A DNA stretch of 64,000 nucleotides from Streptomyces olindensis (GCA_000696115.1 JJOH01000029.1:1-64000); one strand, 5' to 3'; counted from the first letter of the stretch, positions 32,493-41,931 are shown. Numbers and translations: made by a program. The notes: a model not told the origin generated them from the sequence alone.

Positions 32493-33827
32493 ATGACCCG
32501 GGGTCGTGGTTACGCCCTCCTGGCCATGGTCGTCGCAGCGATCATGGCCCTTTCCACCGCCATATATGTCGGAGTGGCGTCCGACGACGGCACCCTCAAC
32601 CGGAACGCACTCGCCGACGGCCGCGTCCCGAACAACTCCGCCGCCCCGGCCTCGACCGGCACCTGGGTCGGCACCTGGTCCACGTCCCCGGCCGGCGCCG
32701 AGCCCGGCACGGAGACGACCGGCATGGCGGACCGCTCGGTACGCAACGTCGTCCACACCAGCGTCGGCGGTACGAGTGCCCGTGTGACGCTGTCCAATCT
32801 CTACGGCCAGTCGCCGCTGAACATCACGCAGGCCTCGATCGCCGTCGCCGCGGGCAGCGGCACGCCCGCCGCGCTCGAGGACACCATGCGGCAGCTGACC
32901 TTCAACGGCGGCCCCGCGGTCGTCGTCCCGCCCGGCGGGCAGGTGATGAGCGACGCCGTGCGCATCGTCGTCCCGCACGACGCGGACGTCCTGATCACCA
33001 CGTACACGCCGACCAGCTCCGGCCCGGTCACGTACCACCCGCGCGCCCGGCAGACCTCCTACGTCGCCCAGGGCGACCACGCACGGGACGTGACGGGCAC
33101 GCCGTACACCGAGCAGAGCGGGTACTGGCGCTACCTGACCGCGCTGGACGTGCTGAGCAACGAGGCGGACGGGACGGTGGTCGCCCTCGGCGACTCGCTG
33201 ACCGACGGCATCACCTCCACGTCGGGTGCCAACAACCGGTGGACCGACGTTCTCTCGGACCGGCTACGCGCGGAGATCGCGGCCGGGCGGGACCTGCCGC
33301 GCTACAGCGTCGTCAACCAGGGCATCAGCGGGAACCGGGTCCTCACCGACGGTCTCGGCCGCCCCGCGGACAACCCCAGCGGGCTGAACCGCTTCACGCG
33401 GGACGTACTGCAGCGGACGAACGTCAAGGTCGTCGTCATCGACCTCGGCGTCAACGACATCCTGCGCAACCCGCGGCTCGCCGACCCGGACGCGATCGTC
33501 GGCGGGCTGCGCACGATGGTGGACCAGGCGCACGCGCGGGGACTGAAGGTGGTCGGGGCGACGCTGATGCCGTTCTACGGGCACCGGGGTTACACGGACG
33601 CGCGGGAGGCGGTGCGGCAGGCCATCAACGCCGAGATCCGGGCGGGGCGGGTGTTCGACGCGGTGGTCGACTTCGACAAGGCGCTGCGGGATCCGTACGA
33701 CCCGCGGCGGCTGCGGCCGGTGTACGACTCGGGGGATCATCTGCACCCGAGTGACGAGGGGTACGCGCGGATGGCCGAGGCGTTCGACCTGGAGTCGTTG
33801 AAGGGGTCGGTGGCGGCGAAGCTGTAG
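32493..33827 (+). CDS. secreted SGNH/GDSL family hydrolase
   Basis: A 444-residue exported esterase-type enzyme. An N-terminal membrane anchor or signal (GYALLAMVVAAIMALSTAIYV) is followed by a beta-rich region (residues 50-220). The SGNH hydrolase carries block I VVALGDSLTDGI (catalytic Ser), block II NQGISGNRVL (Gly), block III IDLGVNDIL (Asn) and block V SGDHLHPSDEGY (Asp/His). It probably removes acyl or acetyl groups from polysaccharides or lipids outside the cell. Divergent from the DUF445 gene. Substrate unknown. Confidence 0.88.
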   Translation: MTRGRGYALLAMVVAAIMALSTAIYVGVASDDGTLNRNALADGRVPNNSAAPASTGTWVGTWSTSPAGAEPGTETTGMADRSVRNVVHTSVGGTSARVTLSNLYGQSPLNITQASIAVAAGSGTPAALEDTMRQLTFNGGPAVVVPPGGQVMSDAVRIVVPHDADVLITTYTPTSSGPVTYHPRARQTSYVAQGDHARDVTGTPYTEQSGYWRYLTALDVLSNEADGTVVALGDSLTDGITSTSGANNRWTDVLSDRLRAEIAAGRDLPRYSVVNQGISGNRVLTDGLGRPADNPSGLNRFTRDVLQRTNVKVVVIDLGVNDILRNPRLADPDAIVGGLRTMVDQAHARGLKVVGATLMPFYGHRGYTDAREAVRQAINAEIRAGRVFDAVVDFDKALRDPYDPRRLRPVYDSGDHLHPSDEGYARMAEAFDLESLKGSVAAKL

Positions 33828-33903
33828 TTCTGGCCGCCGTTGCCCGGTGCTGAGGCCGGGTGGGTGCGCAACCCGGCGCTACGGGGTGCCGCCTGTGCCC
33901 ACC

Positions 33904-33923
33904 CGTGCCGCCCTTGCGGCACG
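33904..33923. terminator. bidirectional hairpin between convergent genes
   Basis: CGTGCCGC-CCTT-GCGGCACG is a perfect 8-bp stem with a four-base loop between the converging SGNH and DUF1707 genes. It has no T-tract, which is usual for Streptomyces terminators. Confidence 0.5.
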
Positions 33924-33954
33924 CCTGCCCGCAGACGGCGGGAAGCAGGCGTCC

Positions 33955-34647
33955 TCAGCCCAGCTCCCGCCGGGACTCCCTCCGCTCCAGCTTCTCCCGC
34001 CGCCGTTCCTCCCGTACCCGCTGCTTCTCCGCGCGCGTCAGCTTCCGCTGGACCCCGACGCCGCCCCACAGCGCGAAGCCGGTGATGACGACCCGCGGCG
34101 CGCCCGGCTCCCCCGGCACGCCGTCCTCGCGGTGGTCGAATCCGCCCATGATGCCGATGCCGCGCACGACGACCTCGACCCCGGGCGGCACGATGACGTC
34201 CACCCCGCCCATGATCGCGATCGCGTTGATCTCGACCTCGCGCTCCGTGAAGTTCGCCTCGCGCAGGTCGAGCTCCCCGCCGCCGCAGAAGGCGAAGCAG
34301 GTGAACCTCCGGGGCACCGTCCAGTGCCCCTTGCGCTGGAAACCGGCCATCACGGCCACGGCCCACGTGGAGGAGCCCTCACCGCCGACGATCCGCCCGG
34401 ACCAGTCCGATCCGTTGGCGGGGTCCTTGCTCAGCGAGACCACCGGCGCGGTGACGCCGGCGGCCGGCAGGTCCCGGGTGATCGGCGCCAGCTCCCCGTA
34501 CGTCCGCGCCCGGTACGTCGCGTCCAGCCGCTCCTCGAACTCCGCCATGTCGAGACGGCCCTCCGCGAGAGCGTCCCGCAGGATGTCGGCGACCCGTTCG
34601 CGGTCGGCGTCGGAGGCGCGGAGGTCCGGGACTGCGTCGTCGGTCAT
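33955..34647 (-). CDS. DUF1707 and LiaF-like domain protein
   Basis: A 230-residue protein. DUF1707 occupies the start: LRASDADRERVADILRDALA, then EGRLDMAEFEERLDATYRA. A right-handed beta segment follows with repeating ANFTEREVEINAIAIMGGVD and IIMGG-type turns, like the LiaF/DUF2154 cell-wall-stress domain. The last 30 residues are highly charged (RAEKQRVREERRREKLERR). It probably senses or reports envelope stress. It lies next to an ABC exporter on the same strand but separated by 33 bases. Confidence 0.85.
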   Translation of the reverse strand: MTDDAVPDLRASDADRERVADILRDALAEGRLDMAEFEERLDATYRARTYGELAPITRDLPAAGVTAPVVSLSKDPANGSDWSGRIVGGEGSSTWAVAVMAGFQRKGHWTVPRRFTCFAFCGGGELDLREANFTEREVEINAIAIMGGVDVIVPPGVEVVVRGIGIMGGFDHREDGVPGEPGAPRVVITGFALWGGVGVQRKLTRAEKQRVREERRREKLERRESRRELG

Positions 34648-34680
34648 ACACAGCAGCCTACGAGTTCACCCTGCCGGGGG

Positions 34681-35667
34681 CTACGAGACCGCGCGGTCGG
34701 CCTGTTCGGCGTACATCTTGGCGATCACCGCCTCGATGTCCGGCTCCCGCACCGACAGGTCGACCAGCGGATACTCCGCCGCGATCCGCGCCACCAGCGG
34801 AGCCGCCGACTCCGCGGCCGGGAACGCCAGCCACTGCCGCGGACCGTCCACCCGGACGACCCGCGCGGGCGCCGGCGCCTCGATCGGGGGCAGTTCGCGC
34901 TCCAGGTCCACCACCAGCGTCCGCTCGCTCTCCCCCGCCTCGTGCAGCCCGGCGAGCGGCCCGTCGTACATCAGCCGCCCGTGGTCGATGACCATCACCC
35001 GCTTGCACAACTGCTCGATGTCCTGGAGGTCGTGCGTGGTCAGCAGGACCGTCGTACCGCGCTCGGCGTTCAACTCCCGCAGGAACTCCCGCACCCTGGC
35101 CTTGGAGACGACGTCGAGCCCGATGGTCGGCTCGTCGAGGTACAGCACCTCCGGGTCGTGCAGCAGCGCCGCCGCGATGTCGCCGCGCATCCGCTGCCCA
35201 AGCGAGAGCTGCCGCACCGGCACGTCCAGCAGCTCGCCCAGGTCGAGGAGTTCGACCAGCCGGTCGAGGTTCTCGCGGTAACGGGCGTCCGGGATCCGGT
35301 ACATGCGGTGCATCAGCCGGTAGGAGTCGACCAGCGGCAGGTCCCACCACAGCGTCGTACGCTGCCCGAACACCACGCCGATGCGGTGCGCGAGCCGTCT
35401 TCGGTCGCGGGAGGGGTCGATGCCGGCGACCCGGAGCCGGCCGGCGCTCGGTGTGAGGATGCCGGTCAGCATCTTGATCGTGGTCGACTTGCCGGCGCCG
35501 TTCGGGCCGATGTAGCCGACCATCTCACCGCGTGCCACGCGGAAGGAGATCGAGTCGACGGCCCGCACCCGCCGCCGCTCCCGCTTCATGAAGCCGGTCT
35601 TCTTGCGCACCTCGAAGACCTTCTCGACACCGTCGAGTTCGATGAACCCGCTCTCGGAACCGGTCAA
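34681..35667 (-). CDS. ABC transporter ATP-binding subunit
   Basis: A 328-residue ATPase of the ABC-2 exporter kind. Walker A is GYIGPNGAGKSTTIKMLTG, the signature is QLSLGQRMRGDIAAALLHDP (LSLGQ), Walker B VLYLDEPTIGLDV, with H-loop LLTTHDLQDIEQLC. A C-terminal 80-residue domain follows, as in DrrA-type ATPases. It starts TTG one base after the stop of the permease upstream, so all three genes form an operon. Cargo is unknown; this set resembles the DUF990/ABC2_membrane_6 exporters. Confidence 0.92.
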   Translation of the reverse strand: MTGSESGFIELDGVEKVFEVRKKTGFMKRERRRVRAVDSISFRVARGEMVGYIGPNGAGKSTTIKMLTGILTPSAGRLRVAGIDPSRDRRRLAHRIGVVFGQRTTLWWDLPLVDSYRLMHRMYRIPDARYRENLDRLVELLDLGELLDVPVRQLSLGQRMRGDIAAALLHDPEVLYLDEPTIGLDVVSKARVREFLRELNAERGTTVLLTTHDLQDIEQLCKRVMVIDHGRLMYDGPLAGLHEAGESERTLVVDLERELPPIEAPAPARVVRVDGPRQWLAFPAAESAAPLVARIAAEYPLVDLSVREPDIEAVIAKMYAEQADRAVS

Positions 35668-35668
35668 C

Positions 35669-36535
35669 TCAACTCCCAGTACTCCGGTACGAACGAAGCC
35701 CCACCCGCCAGGCCACCCCGGCCAGCGCGCAGCACGCCACCGCCACCAGCGGCGACGCGAACGCCACCCACCGCGGCAGGTCCAGCGGATACGGCCGCCC
35801 CAGCACGTACGACGCGGGCAGCCAGTTGACGAAGGCCAGCGGCAGCACGAACGTCACCCCGCGCACCAGATCCTGCGCGAACACCGCCGGCGGGTACTGC
35901 AACAGCGTCGCCCCGCCGTACGTGAACGCGTTCTGCACCTCCGAGGCGTCCTGCGCCACGAACTGGAAGGCCGCGCCCGCCACGAACACCGAGCAGAAGA
36001 TCGCTCCGCCGCTGACCACCATCACCGGCATCAGCAGCAGCTTCGGCCCCGTCCAGTCGATGTCCAGCGTGGTCAGCGCGTATCCCAGCACCAGCGCGCC
36101 CTGGGTGACCCGGCCCAGGCGGCGCAGGGCGAAGCGGTCGGCGGCCACCTGCGCCAGCACCGGCGCGGGCCGCACCAGCAGCGTGTCCAGCGTGCCGTCG
36201 CGCACCCGGCGCCCCAACCGCTCCATCGACCCGATCAGCAGGTCGGCGAGCCCGAAGGCCAGGCTGGACAGGCCGTACAGGAAGGCGATCTCGGGCAGGG
36301 AGAAGCCGCCGAGCGCGTCGACGCTGGAGAACATCAGCAGGATCGCGATGAAGTCCAGGCCGGTCACCGCGAAGTTGGTGAACGTCGTCAGGACGAAGGA
36401 GGCGCGGTAGGCCATCGTGGAGCGGATCCACATCACGGCGATCAGCCCGTAGGCGCGCAGCCCCTCCCGGACCCGGCCGGGCAGGCCGGGCGCCGCACTC
36501 TCGCGCACCGCGCTCGCGCGCACCGTGTCAGCCAC
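35669..36535 (-). CDS. ABC-2 family permease subunit
   Basis: A 288-residue membrane protein with about six helices, of the ABC2_membrane_6 (DUF990) type. It has AVMWIRSTMAYRASFVLTTF near residue 33, and VRDGTLDTLLVRPAPVLAQV, the family's characteristic cytoplasmic loop (GTLDxLLxRP). It overlaps the upstream permease by eight bases and is followed at once by the ATPase gene. The two permeases would form a heterodimer. Confidence 0.9.
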   Translation of the reverse strand: MADTVRASAVRESAAPGLPGRVREGLRAYGLIAVMWIRSTMAYRASFVLTTFTNFAVTGLDFIAILLMFSSVDALGGFSLPEIAFLYGLSSLAFGLADLLIGSMERLGRRVRDGTLDTLLVRPAPVLAQVAADRFALRRLGRVTQGALVLGYALTTLDIDWTGPKLLLMPVMVVSGGAIFCSVFVAGAAFQFVAQDASEVQNAFTYGGATLLQYPPAVFAQDLVRGVTFVLPLAFVNWLPASYVLGRPYPLDLPRWVAFASPLVAVACCALAGVAWRVGLRSYRSTGS

Positions 36536-37334
36536 CCTGGACCACCACCCGCCGCGTCGCCAGCGACTGCAGCAGCCGCCCGGCCGCCAGCAGCGCCACC
36601 GCCCAGGCGGCCTGGAAGGTGTACGTGCCGAGCGGATCGGCCTCGCCGAGCAGGACGTCGGCCGGCGCCTGGAGGACCGACGACCAGGGCAGCATCCGCA
36701 CGACGTCGCCGAACACGCCCGGGAAAACGTTCAGCGGCAGCATCATCCCCGAGCAGAACCACCCGACGAACCACGACATCTGCACCACCCCGGTGCCGTC
36801 GATCAGCCAGAACGCCGACAGCGCCACCAGGTACCGGATGGCGAAACCGACCACCCAGGCCAGCGCCACCGCCACCAGGAACGCCGCCCAGGCCGCCACG
36901 TCCCCGGGCAGCGCCAGCGGGAAGAACAGCGCCCCGATGACGAAGGGCGGCACGCCGCGCGCGAACAGCTCGAACAGGGCCCGGCCCCCGTCGGCCGCCA
37001 TCCACCACAGCTGGAGGTCGGCGGGCCGGTACAGGTCGACGGCGACGTCCCCCGTCCGGATGCGCTCCATCAGCTCGTCCTCGAAGCCGCCGCCGCTGAT
37101 GCCGAGCGTCTTGAACAGCGCCTGGCCGATCCACACATAGGTGATGGCCTGCGCCTGGTCGTACCCCCCGAGGTGGGGTCTCTCGTCCCACAGCGCGACA
37201 TACGTGTAGACGAGGATCAGACCGAAGACGGTGTTGGTGAAGATCCCGGCCAGCATGGCCGCCCGATAGGTCGCGTACCGCCTGAAGCCCCCCGCCGCGA
37301 CGGCCGCGTACAACCGTCCCGAGCCCACATCCAC
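36528..37334 (-). CDS. ABC-2 family permease subunit, first gene of exporter operon
   Basis: A 268-residue paralogue of the next permease, with about six membrane helices. The shared signature appears as RIRTGDVAVDLYRPADLQLW, and a further segment reads SAFWLIDGTGVVQMSWFVGW. The start is a judgement: GTG 37334, just after GAGGAGG; GTG 37328 is also possible. It heads the three-gene exporter operon. Confidence 0.87.
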   Translation of the reverse strand: MDVGSGRLYAAVAAGGFRRYATYRAAMLAGIFTNTVFGLILVYTYVALWDERPHLGGYDQAQAITYVWIGQALFKTLGISGGGFEDELMERIRTGDVAVDLYRPADLQLWWMAADGGRALFELFARGVPPFVIGALFFPLALPGDVAAWAAFLVAVALAWVVGFAIRYLVALSAFWLIDGTGVVQMSWFVGWFCSGMMLPLNVFPGVFGDVVRMLPWSSVLQAPADVLLGEADPLGTYTFQAAWAVALLAAGRLLQSLATRRVVVQGG

Positions 37335-37369
37335 CGCCCTCCTCGCCACCGGCACCGAAGCGCAGGAGC

Positions 37370-37549
37370 CTAGTGGGCCGACGATCCGCCCTGCCACGGG
37401 TTTTCGCGGGACCCGGGGGCGGCGCGGGGCGAGTCCGCACCGGCCCAGACGGTACGATCCGTGACGTCCGCGTGGGCCGAGGCGCCCGTGGCCAGGGCGA
37501 GCAGCGTGGCGGCGGTGCCGGCCAGGGCGGAGCGTGCGAGCAGTCGCAT
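37370..37549 (-). CDS. small secreted protein
   Basis: A 59-residue product with a clear signal peptide (MRLLARSALAGTAATLLALA, cleavage near SAHA). The mature part is only about 32 residues and is polar (DVTDRTVWAGADSPRAAPGS). GGGGGGAC lies upstream of the ATG. It sits between the PBP gene (divergent) and the exporter operon. Function unknown. Confidence 0.55.
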   Translation of the reverse strand: MRLLARSALAGTAATLLALATGASAHADVTDRTVWAGADSPRAAPGSRENPWQGGSSAH

Positions 37550-37745
37550 CTCGGTCGTCCCCCCAATCGGGGGAATTCGCGCAAGCGGGAACGCACCTCG
37601 AACAGGCGTGGCTGCACGACCGGCACGGCGAAGCCCTCGATCAGGGAACTGATCGCCGGATGGGACAGTCTTCATCACAGGGGCGCAAGAGCGAGCAGAG
37701 ACGTACGGGAACGACGTACGACGCGAAACGGAGTCCGTGCACGAC

Positions 37746-40139
37746 ATGAGTGACGAGCCTCAGCAGCCGAACCCGGGCTGGGCACCGAGAGAGCCGCAGG
37801 CGGACGGCGACCAAGGCGCGCCTCAGGGCCAGGCGGCCGGGAAACCGAAGCGGACCGGCTGGCGCCGGATGATCCCGACCTGGCGCATGACGCTCGGCGG
37901 CTTCATCATCGTCGTCATCCTGCTGGTCGGCGGCTTCTTCCTCGGCTACTCACTGGTGAAGATCCCGCCCGCCAACGCGCTCGCCACCCAGCAGGCCAAC
38001 GTCTACCTGTACGCGGACGGCTCCGTGATCGCCCGCGACGGCGAGGTCAACCGGGAGAACGTCACCCTCGCGCAGATCTCCAAGGACGCCCAGCACGCCA
38101 TCCTGGCCGCCGAGGACCGCGACTTCTACACGGAGTCCGCCGTCGACCCCAAGGCCATGGTCCGCGCCGCCTGGAACACCGCCCTCGGCAAGGGCAAGCA
38201 GTCCGGCTCCACGATCACGCAGCAGTACGTGAAGAACTACTACCTGCGCCAGGAGCAGACCGTCACGCGCAAGGCCAAGGAGTTCTTCATCGCGATCAAG
38301 CTGGACCGCGAGAAGAGCAAGGACCAGATCCTCGAGGGCTACCTCAACACCAGCTTCTTCGGCCGCAACGCCTACGGCATCCAGGCCGCCGCCCAGGCCT
38401 ACTACGGCATGGACGCCAAGGACCTCGACCCGGCCCGCGCCGCCTACCTCGCCGCGCTGGTCAACGCGCCCAGCCAGTACGACGTCGTCGCCCACCCCGA
38501 GAACCGCAGGGCCGCCGAGTCCCGCTGGAACTACGTCCTGGACGGCATGGTCAAGAAGGGCTGGCTCAGCGAGTCGAAGCGCGCCGGGATGAAGTTCCCG
38601 GTGCCGAAGGAGTCCACCCTCTCCACCGGCATGTCCGGCCAGCGCGGCTACATCGTCCGGACGGTCAAGGACTACCTGATCCAGAACAAGATCGTCGACG
38701 AGAGCCAGCTCGACGCCGGCGGCTACCGCATCACGACGACCCTGCAGAAGCCCAAGCAGGACGCCTTCGTGAAGGCCGTCAACGACAAGCTGATGGACAA
38801 GCTGGACAAGAAGAACAACAAGGTCGACCGCTACGTCCGCGCGGGCGGCGCCGCCGTCGACCCGAAGACCGGCAAGGTCGTCGCGATGTACAACGGCATC
38901 GACTACGTCAAGCAGTACACCCCGAACGCCACCCGCAGGGACTTCCAGGTCGGCTCCACCTTCAAGCCGTTCGTGTTCACCGCGGCCGTCGAGAACCACT
39001 CCGAGACGCAGGACGGCCGCGTCATCACCCCCAACACGATCTACGACGGCACCAACAAGCGCCCCGTCCAGGGCTGGACCGGCGACCCCTACGCCCCCGA
39101 GAACGAGGACCAGGTCTCCTACGGCGACATCACCGTCACCGAGGCCACCGACAAGTCCGTGAACTCGGTCTACGCCCAGATGGCCGCCGACGTCGGCCCC
39201 CAGAAGGTCAAGCAGACCGCCATCGACCTCGGCATCCCCGAAGCCACCCCCGACCTCGCCGACGGCCCCGCCATCGCCCTCGGCACGGCCACCGCGAGCG
39301 TCCTGGACATGGCGGAGGCGTACGCCACGCTCGCCAACCACGGCCGGCACGGCACGTACACGATGGTCGAGAAGGTCGCCAAGGAGGGCACCCCGATCGA
39401 GCTGCCCGAGCGGCGCACCCGGCAGGCCGTGAGCCGCGAGGCCGCCGACACCACCACCTCGGTCCTGCAGAGCGTCGTCCAGAACGGCACGGCCTCCGCC
39501 GCCCAGGCCGCGGGCCGCCCCGCCGCCGGGAAGACCGGCACCGCCGAGGAGGACAAGGCGGCCTGGTTCGCCGGCTACACGCCCGACCTCGCCACGGTCG
39601 TCGCCGTCATGGGCCAGGACCCCGTCACCGCCGCCCAGAAGCCGCTGTACAACGCCCTTGGCCTGCCGCGCATCAACGGCGGCGGACCGCCCGCGGAGAT
39701 CTGGGCGCAGTTCACCCGCGACGCCCTCAAGGGCAAGCCGGTCAAGGACTTCGACCTGAGGCTCCAGCCGGGCTCCGACGTCTCGCAGGCCCCCGGCACC
39801 GAGGCCCCGGCCGACCCCACCACCGGCACCACCGACGGCGGCACGACCGGGGGCGACGACCAGGACACCGGCACCCAGACGCCCGGCCAGACCCCGAGCG
39901 CGCCCGCAGGCCAGACCGAGGGCCAGACCGAGGGCGGCACCGGCGACGGCGGCACGGGCGGCGAGTCCCCGACCGGCGGCGGCACCGCGGACGGCGGCAC
40001 CGGCGACGGCGGCACCGCCACCGACGGGGGCACGACCGACGGCGGCACGAACGACGGCGGCACCACGGAAGGCGGCGACTCCGAAGGCCCCACGGGCCCC
40101 GACTGGGGCGTGGTCCCGCAGACCATGCGCCGCGAGTAG
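37746..40139 (+). CDS. class A penicillin-binding protein (transglycosylase/transpeptidase)
   Basis: A 797-residue bifunctional peptidoglycan synthase. A cytoplasmic Pro/Gln-rich start leads to a membrane helix near residues 48-70. The GT51 glycosyltransferase has ILAAEDRDFYTESAVDP (catalytic Glu) and GSTITQQYVKN. The transpeptidase has GSTFKPFVF (Ser404 of SxxK), KSVNSVY (SxN) and GKTGTAEEDKAAWFAGYTPD (KTG). The C-terminal 110 residues are a Gly/Thr/Asp repeat (GGTTDGGTNDGGTTEGGD) that probably crosses the wall. It would polymerise and cross-link wall. GTG 37737 is an alternative start. Confidence 0.93.
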   Translation: MSDEPQQPNPGWAPREPQADGDQGAPQGQAAGKPKRTGWRRMIPTWRMTLGGFIIVVILLVGGFFLGYSLVKIPPANALATQQANVYLYADGSVIARDGEVNRENVTLAQISKDAQHAILAAEDRDFYTESAVDPKAMVRAAWNTALGKGKQSGSTITQQYVKNYYLRQEQTVTRKAKEFFIAIKLDREKSKDQILEGYLNTSFFGRNAYGIQAAAQAYYGMDAKDLDPARAAYLAALVNAPSQYDVVAHPENRRAAESRWNYVLDGMVKKGWLSESKRAGMKFPVPKESTLSTGMSGQRGYIVRTVKDYLIQNKIVDESQLDAGGYRITTTLQKPKQDAFVKAVNDKLMDKLDKKNNKVDRYVRAGGAAVDPKTGKVVAMYNGIDYVKQYTPNATRRDFQVGSTFKPFVFTAAVENHSETQDGRVITPNTIYDGTNKRPVQGWTGDPYAPENEDQVSYGDITVTEATDKSVNSVYAQMAADVGPQKVKQTAIDLGIPEATPDLADGPAIALGTATASVLDMAEAYATLANHGRHGTYTMVEKVAKEGTPIELPERRTRQAVSREAADTTTSVLQSVVQNGTASAAQAAGRPAAGKTGTAEEDKAAWFAGYTPDLATVVAVMGQDPVTAAQKPLYNALGLPRINGGGPPAEIWAQFTRDALKGKPVKDFDLRLQPGSDVSQAPGTEAPADPTTGTTDGGTTGGDDQDTGTQTPGQTPSAPAGQTEGQTEGGTGDGGTGGESPTGGGTADGGTGDGGTATDGGTTDGGTNDGGTTEGGDSEGPTGPDWGVVPQTMRRE

Positions 40140-40140
40140 G

Positions 40141-40461
40141 TCAGTGCCCCGAGGTCGCCTTCAGCCCCACCACGGCGACCAGCAGCAGGCACACGAAGAA
40201 GATCCGGGCGGCGGTGGCCGGCTCCCCCAGCACCACCATGCCGAACACCGCCGCCCCGGCCGCCCCGATCCCCACCCACACGCCGTAGGCGGTACCGATG
40301 GGCAGAGTCCTGGCGGCCTGCGACAGCAGCAGCATGCTGGCGACGATCCCGGCGCCGGTGAGCACACTGGGCAGCGGGCGCGTGAAGCCGTCGGTGTACT
40401 TCATGCCGACGGACCACCCCACCTCGAGCAGGCCAGCGACGACGAGCAGAACCCAGGCCAT
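40141..40461 (-). CDS. SMR family small multidrug/guanidinium exporter
   Basis: A 106-residue four-helix transporter. Helix 1 holds the essential glutamate in LLVVAGLLEVGWSVGMKYTD; later helices read LPIGTAYGVWVGIGAAGAAV (GxG packing) and ARIFFVCLLLVAVVGLK. It works as an antiparallel or paired dimer that trades protons for cations, and is SugE/Gdx-like. GGAGGTGG precedes ATG 40461. Only one base separates its stop from that of the PBP gene. No guanidine riboswitch was seen upstream. Confidence 0.9.
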   Translation of the reverse strand: MAWVLLVVAGLLEVGWSVGMKYTDGFTRPLPSVLTGAGIVASMLLLSQAARTLPIGTAYGVWVGIGAAGAAVFGMVVLGEPATAARIFFVCLLLVAVVGLKATSGH

Positions 40462-40566
40462 GACGGCCACCTCCGGGAAACGGGCTGACGGTGTCGGTGC
40501 GTCGTCTTTGCCTTCGTCCCGGTACGGCGCGTCTCGTCGGGTCGTTCCACCGTAGCAAAACCACAC

Positions 40567-40600
40567 GAAGGGGCCGATGACCCAGGTCACCGGCCCCTTC
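40567..40600 (-). terminator. terminator after GroES-like gene
   Basis: GAAGGGGCCG pairs with CGGCCCCTTC, and the stem continues inward to about 16 bp with one mismatch. The minus-strand continuation GTGTGGTTTTGC is T-rich. Confidence 0.75.
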
Positions 40601-40616
40601 ACGCGTACCGCGCGCC

Positions 40617-40973
40617 CTACAGGTACAGGCCCGTCGAGTCCTCCGACCCCTCGAACCGGTCCGCGGCCACGGCGTGCAGGTCGCGCTCGCGCATGAGCAC
40701 GTACGCGATGCCCCGCACCTCGACCTCGGCACGGTCCTCCGGATCGAACAGAACCCGGTCGCCCGGCTCCACGGTCCGCACGTTCTGCCCCACCGCGACG
40801 ACCTCGGCCCAGGCCAGCCGCCGACCGACCGCCGCCGTGGCGGGGATCAGGATGCCGCCACCGGAACGCCGCTCGCCCTCGCTGGTGTCCTGCCGCACGA
40901 GTACGCGGTCGTGCAGCATCCGGATGGGCAGCTTGTCGGGATGGGTGCTGTGCTCGTTTCTCTTGGCGCTCAC
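40617..40973 (-). CDS. GroES-like co-chaperonin family protein
   Basis: A 118-residue Cpn10-fold protein: LPIRMLHDRVLVRQDTSEGE at the start, GGILIPATAAVGRRLAWAEV in place of the usual mobile loop, then VEPGDRVLFDPEDRAEVEV. It differs from the true GroES of the groESL operon, has a longer N-terminus, and stands without a GroEL partner. It begins with GTG 40973. A role assisting a chaperonin is plausible, but it may be a diverged paralogue. Confidence 0.82.
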   Translation of the reverse strand: MSAKRNEHSTHPDKLPIRMLHDRVLVRQDTSEGERRSGGGILIPATAAVGRRLAWAEVVAVGQNVRTVEPGDRVLFDPEDRAEVEVRGIAYVLMRERDLHAVAADRFEGSEDSTGLYL

Positions 40974-41017
40974 GCCCTGAAACCTACCTGTCTTCCCGGC
41001 GAACGTACGCAGTCGGG

Positions 41018-41347
41018 TCAGCCCTTGCGCCGCCGCGTGCCGACCGCGAGCAGGCCCACCACGCCGACGACCACGAGCGCGACGGGCACGACCCGCTCCA
41101 GCCGCGGCGCCCCGTCCTCGTCCACGAACCGGGACCGCACATCGGTGACGGCCCTGTTGATCTCCACGTAGGCCCGCCCGAGGGTGTGATCGATGTTGGA
41201 CGCGACCCGGGCCTTGGCGTCCCCGACGATCGTCTTCGGGTGCACCCGCACGCCGATCTCGTCGAGGGTCTCGGCCAGGGTCTCGCGGCGGCGCCGAATG
41301 TCCGCCTCGATCTGCGCCGGGGTCCTGGTGTCCGCCGTGTCCGCCAC
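41018..41347 (-). CDS. DUF3618 membrane protein
   Basis: A 109-residue DUF3618 protein. The domain begins TRTPAQIEADIRRRRETLAE, followed by LDEIGVRVHPKTIVGDAKA. One C-terminal helix (VVPVALVVVGVVGLLAVG) then RRRKG anchors it in the membrane. Function unknown; members often lie near phage-shock or envelope genes. It is divergent from bcp. Confidence 0.88.
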   Translation of the reverse strand: MADTADTRTPAQIEADIRRRRETLAETLDEIGVRVHPKTIVGDAKARVASNIDHTLGRAYVEINRAVTDVRSRFVDEDGAPRLERVVPVALVVVGVVGLLAVGTRRRKG

Positions 41348-41442
41348 CGTGTCGCCTCCGAAGTCGGTGTGAAGCCTGTGCCGGACAGTCTGTCAGCTCC
41401 ACGGCTCATCGCACCGCGTCGACCCCCGGTTAGGCTGGACCG

Positions 41443-41910
41443 ATGAGCGAGCGACTCCAGCCGGGGGACGTGGCCCCCGCCTTCACCCTGCCCGACGCCG
41501 ACGGCAACGAGGTGTCCCTGTCGGACCACAAGGGCCGCAAGGTCATCGTCTACTTCTACCCGGCCGCCCTCACCCCCGGCTGCACGAAGCAGGCCTGCGA
41601 CTTCACGGACAACCTGGAGCTGCTGGCCGGCGCGGGTTACGAGGTCATCGGCATCTCCCCCGACAAGCCGGAGAAACTGGCGAAGTTCCGGGACAAGGAG
41701 TCCCTGAAGGTCACGCTGCTGGCCGACCCGGACAAGCAGGTCCTGGAGTCCTACGGCGCCTTCGGCGAGAAGAAGCTGTACGGCAAGACGGTCGTGGGCG
41801 TCATCCGCTCCACGGTGATCGTGGACGAGGACGGCAAGGTCGAACGGGCCCTGTACAACGTCAAGGCGACGGGCCACGTGGCCAAGATCATCAAGGATCT
41901 GGGGATCTGA
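41443..41910 (+). CDS. bcp: thioredoxin-dependent peroxiredoxin
   Basis: A 155-residue Bcp/PrxQ peroxiredoxin: QPGDVAPAFTLPDADGNEV, then VIVYFYPAALTPGCTKQACD with peroxidatic Cys47 and probable resolving Cys52, and GVIRSTVIVDEDGKVERALY near the end. It reduces hydroperoxides using thioredoxin. It stands alone and is followed by a good hairpin. Confidence 0.95.
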   Translation: MSERLQPGDVAPAFTLPDADGNEVSLSDHKGRKVIVYFYPAALTPGCTKQACDFTDNLELLAGAGYEVIGISPDKPEKLAKFRDKESLKVTLLADPDKQVLESYGAFGEKKLYGKTVVGVIRSTVIVDEDGKVERALYNVKATGHVAKIIKDLGI

Positions 41911-41931
41911 GGCCCCGCGCCACTTCCTGAC

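Noticed and set aside
37950..39350. 466-codon minus-strand frame inside the PBP gene
   Set aside because: Shadow of the PBP codons; low-complexity Val/Leu/Gly sequence.
39780..40130. Repetitive stretch considered as a CRISPR or mobile repeat
   Set aside because: It is the Gly/Thr/Asp coding tail of the PBP, in frame and without spacers.
40470..40610. Possible guanidine riboswitch before the SMR gene
   Set aside because: No ykkC-like conserved segments; the visible structure is the terminator of the GroES-like gene.
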